Assembly (NCBI GenBank): GCA_025457785.1
Contig: JALOTS010000105.1
Location: 1-7,426, forward strand
Direction of reading: 5' to 3'
Length of the DNA stretch: 7,426 bases
From: Pontiellaceae bacterium
GTDB lineage: Bacteria; Verrucomicrobiota; Kiritimatiellia; Kiritimatiellales; Tichowtungiaceae
This document shows positions 6,854 to 7,426 of the stretch, piece after piece. Position numbers and translations under genes: made by a program. Within the stretch, counting starts at the first letter, position 1; each line of letters begins with the position of its first letter. Below the pieces are notes generated by a model. The model ran no database searches, was not told where the DNA came from, and worked only from the letters and a program-made list of their open reading frames with translations.

Positions 6854-7036
6854 CTATTTAAAACAGTTCAACCGGCATTGGCAGATTTTGATTTTTTCGC
6901 TGTTGCAAAGATCACCGATTACGGCGGGAGAAACGTTAAAGTCGTCCGCAATTTTCAAAGCCTGTTCACAGGACAGCTTTGTTTTTTCTCCATCTGAAAA
7001 CGCTTTTTCCAGAATTGCTTTTTTGAGGTGTTCCAT
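6854..7036 (-). CDS. Small Cys-rich protein with helix-turn-helix-like core
   Basis: A 60-residue soluble protein starting MEHLKKAILEKAF. The core LSCEQALKIADDFNVSPAVI (21-40), followed by GDLCNSEKIKI (41-51), has the helix-turn-helix-like pattern of many small regulators. The tail CQCRLNCFK gives C52-x-C54-x3-C58; with C23 and C44 there are five cysteines in 60 residues, so metal or Fe-S binding or redox sensing is possible. From memory, short proteins with the same plan (…A-x-x-L-A-x-x-x-x-V-S-P… then C-x-L-x-C-F) occur in many anaerobes and are annotated only as hypothetical. The start at 7036 is preferred over the ATG at 7042 because AGGAAGG ends 6 bases before 7036 but abuts 7042. It lies upstream of the OFA transporter on the same strand and may be co-transcribed with it. 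Function unknown. Confidence 0.7.
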   Translation of the reverse strand: MEHLKKAILEKAFSDGEKTKLSCEQALKIADDFNVSPAVIGDLCNSEKIKICQCRLNCFK

Positions 7037-7042
7037 GGGCAT

Positions 7043-7049
7043 CCTTCCT
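7043..7049 (-). promoter_or_regulatory. Ribosome binding site of the small Cys-rich gene
   Basis: AGGAAGG on the - strand, 6 bases before the ATG at 7036-7034 and directly touching the ATG at 7042-7040. The spacing selects the second ATG as the start. Confidence 0.7.
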
Positions 7050-7116
7050 GAAAATGAGTGGCCTGTGTCTCATATCGGCGACTTCGGGTAAATAAAAAAA
7101 TGATATAGATGTTAAT

Positions 7117-7146
7117 TTAATACATATTCAGTAACATTATTGGCAA
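7117..7146 (-). promoter_or_regulatory. Candidate sigma70-type promoter for the Cys-rich gene and transporter
   Basis: On the - strand TTGCCA (7146-7141) and TATTAA (7122-7117) are separated by 18 bp, giving 5/6 and 4/6 matches to the -35 and -10 consensus. It would give a leader of about 70 bases to the start at 7036. The -35 box lies inside the inverted repeat at 7137-7160. The surrounding DNA is A/T-rich, so a chance match is possible. Confidence 0.3.
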
Positions 7147-7160
7147 CTGGCAGCCAATAA
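7137..7160. promoter_or_regulatory. 8-bp inverted repeat, possible operator
   Basis: TTATTGGC (7137-7144) and GCCAATAA (7153-7160) are perfect inverted copies separated by 8 bases. This is suitable for a dimeric regulator, or for a weak RNA hairpin. It overlaps the candidate -35 box of the - strand promoter, which would fit control of the transporter unit. Confidence 0.45.
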
Positions 7161-7182
7161 GCACCGTTTTAGCGCGATAAAC

Positions 7183-7213
7183 GTAACATAAAACCGCTTT
7201 ATGTGACATAAAA
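7183..7213. promoter_or_regulatory. Array of three alternating ACATAAA half-sites, probable operator
   Basis: ACATAAA occurs at 7186-7192 (forward), 7198-7204 (reverse, TTTATGT) and 7206-7212 (forward). The last two form a 15-bp perfect odd palindrome, TTTATGTGACATAAA, centred on 7205; the first two form an inverted repeat with a 5-base spacer. Each half-site sits in a GTNACATAAA context, and the forward copies are 20 bp apart (about two helical turns). A weaker relative, GTAACATTAT, lies at 7131. The cluster is about 45 bp upstream of the strong -35 box at 7256, a typical activator position, and also upstream of the divergent - strand unit. The regulator is not identified. Confidence 0.5.
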
Positions 7214-7255
7214 GCATTCCGCCCGGTCCGGGTTCGCAAAAAACTTTCGGATATG

Positions 7256-7284
7256 TTGACAGGTGCATAACGATGGCCTATAAC
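7256..7284 (+). promoter_or_regulatory. Near-consensus sigma70 promoter firing out of the right edge
   Basis: TTGACA (7256-7261), a 17-bp spacer and TATAAC (7279-7284): a perfect -35, ideal spacing and a 5/6 -10. The expected start of transcription is near 7291. It points to a gene or RNA beyond the window and is divergent from the Cys-rich gene and transporter. Confidence 0.65.
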
Positions 7285-7426
7285 CGCAGTCCACAGTTGT
7301 CCGGAGGCCGTCTTTTCTTGAAAAATTTATTGTCTGACGATAACGATCACAGGAGTCTCCAGGGCAATCGCATTAAAAAGTTGTTTAAAATCAATGCCTC
7401 AAATACCATAATATTTTTGTAGTTTT
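7285..7426 (+). other. Leader or non-coding transcript region downstream of the strong promoter
   Basis: About 136 bases of the predicted transcript lie in the window. No start codon opens more than a few codons; the ATG near 7393 meets TAA after five codons. The only ribosome-site-like element is CAGGAG near 7351, with no ATG at a proper distance. Either the message has a long 5' leader or the promoter drives a small RNA; I recognise no known RNA family. More broadly, 7050-7426 holds only the regulatory elements listed and no supported gene. Confidence 0.35.

Noticed and set aside
6708..7091. 127-codon + strand frame across the transporter start and the Cys-rich gene
   Set aside because: It has no ribosome site or recognisable domain and runs antisense to two better-supported starts with Shine-Dalgarno sequences.
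7140..7158. Sigma54-like promoter on the - strand (TGGCTGCCAGTTGCC)
   Set aside because: The GG and GC elements are 9 bases apart instead of the required 10, so the match fails on spacing.
7222..7232. CCCGGTCCGGG odd palindrome as a terminator
   Set aside because: A single central base cannot form a loop and no T run follows; it may only be a chance GC palindrome.
1..7426. CRISPR array, tRNA, rRNA, insertion sequence or prophage attachment site
   Set aside because: No regularly spaced repeats, RNA gene structure, transposase motif or paired terminal repeats were seen on either strand.

Overview
The window carries the 3' part of a type I restriction-modification (R-M) locus on the + strand, followed by a convergent - strand transporter unit and an A/T-rich regulatory region at the right edge. 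All large reading frames are bacterial and intact except the first, which enters from the left edge. Organism: not determinable from a marker gene. The 'four-helix-bundle plus suffix domain' protein inside the hsd operon, the moderate G+C and the OFA-type transporter recall anaerobic PVC-group bacteria (Kiritimatiellota/Lentisphaerota-like). This is a memory-based guess with low confidence.

Region 1-5133 is one tight operon: hsdS (specificity subunit, N-terminus outside the window), a four-helix-bundle protein of unknown function, hsdR (970-residue restriction/translocase subunit) and a 100-residue YgjP-like zinc metallopeptidase. The last three genes overlap one another by 17 and 4 bp, so they are probably translationally coupled. 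hsdM is not in the window and presumably lies to the left. HsdS supplies target recognition to both methylase and nuclease; HsdR supplies ATP-driven translocation and cleavage. The two extra genes are accessory passengers.

Region 5134-5429 is a convergent intergenic segment with a 24-bp perfect palindrome flanked by A and T tracts (a bidirectional terminator), partly duplicated as a 22-bp tandem repeat. A possible 59-codon - strand frame also lies here and overlaps the end of the peptidase gene.

Region 5430-7049 (- strand) holds a 12-helix major facilitator of the oxalate/formate antiporter (OFA) family, preceded by a 60-residue Cys-rich protein with a helix-turn-helix-like core and a C-terminal C-x-C-x3-C tail. 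The 104-bp spacer between them carries two small hairpins.

Region 7050-7426 has no convincing gene. It contains an 8-bp inverted repeat, a cluster of three alternating ACATAAA half-sites including a 15-bp perfect palindrome, and a near-consensus sigma70 promoter firing rightward out of the window. This looks like the divergent control region between the transporter unit and an unseen gene or RNA to the right.

The least explained parts are the four-helix-bundle gene with its Ser-Asp repeat insertions, the small Cys-rich protein, and the half-site array with its strong outward promoter.
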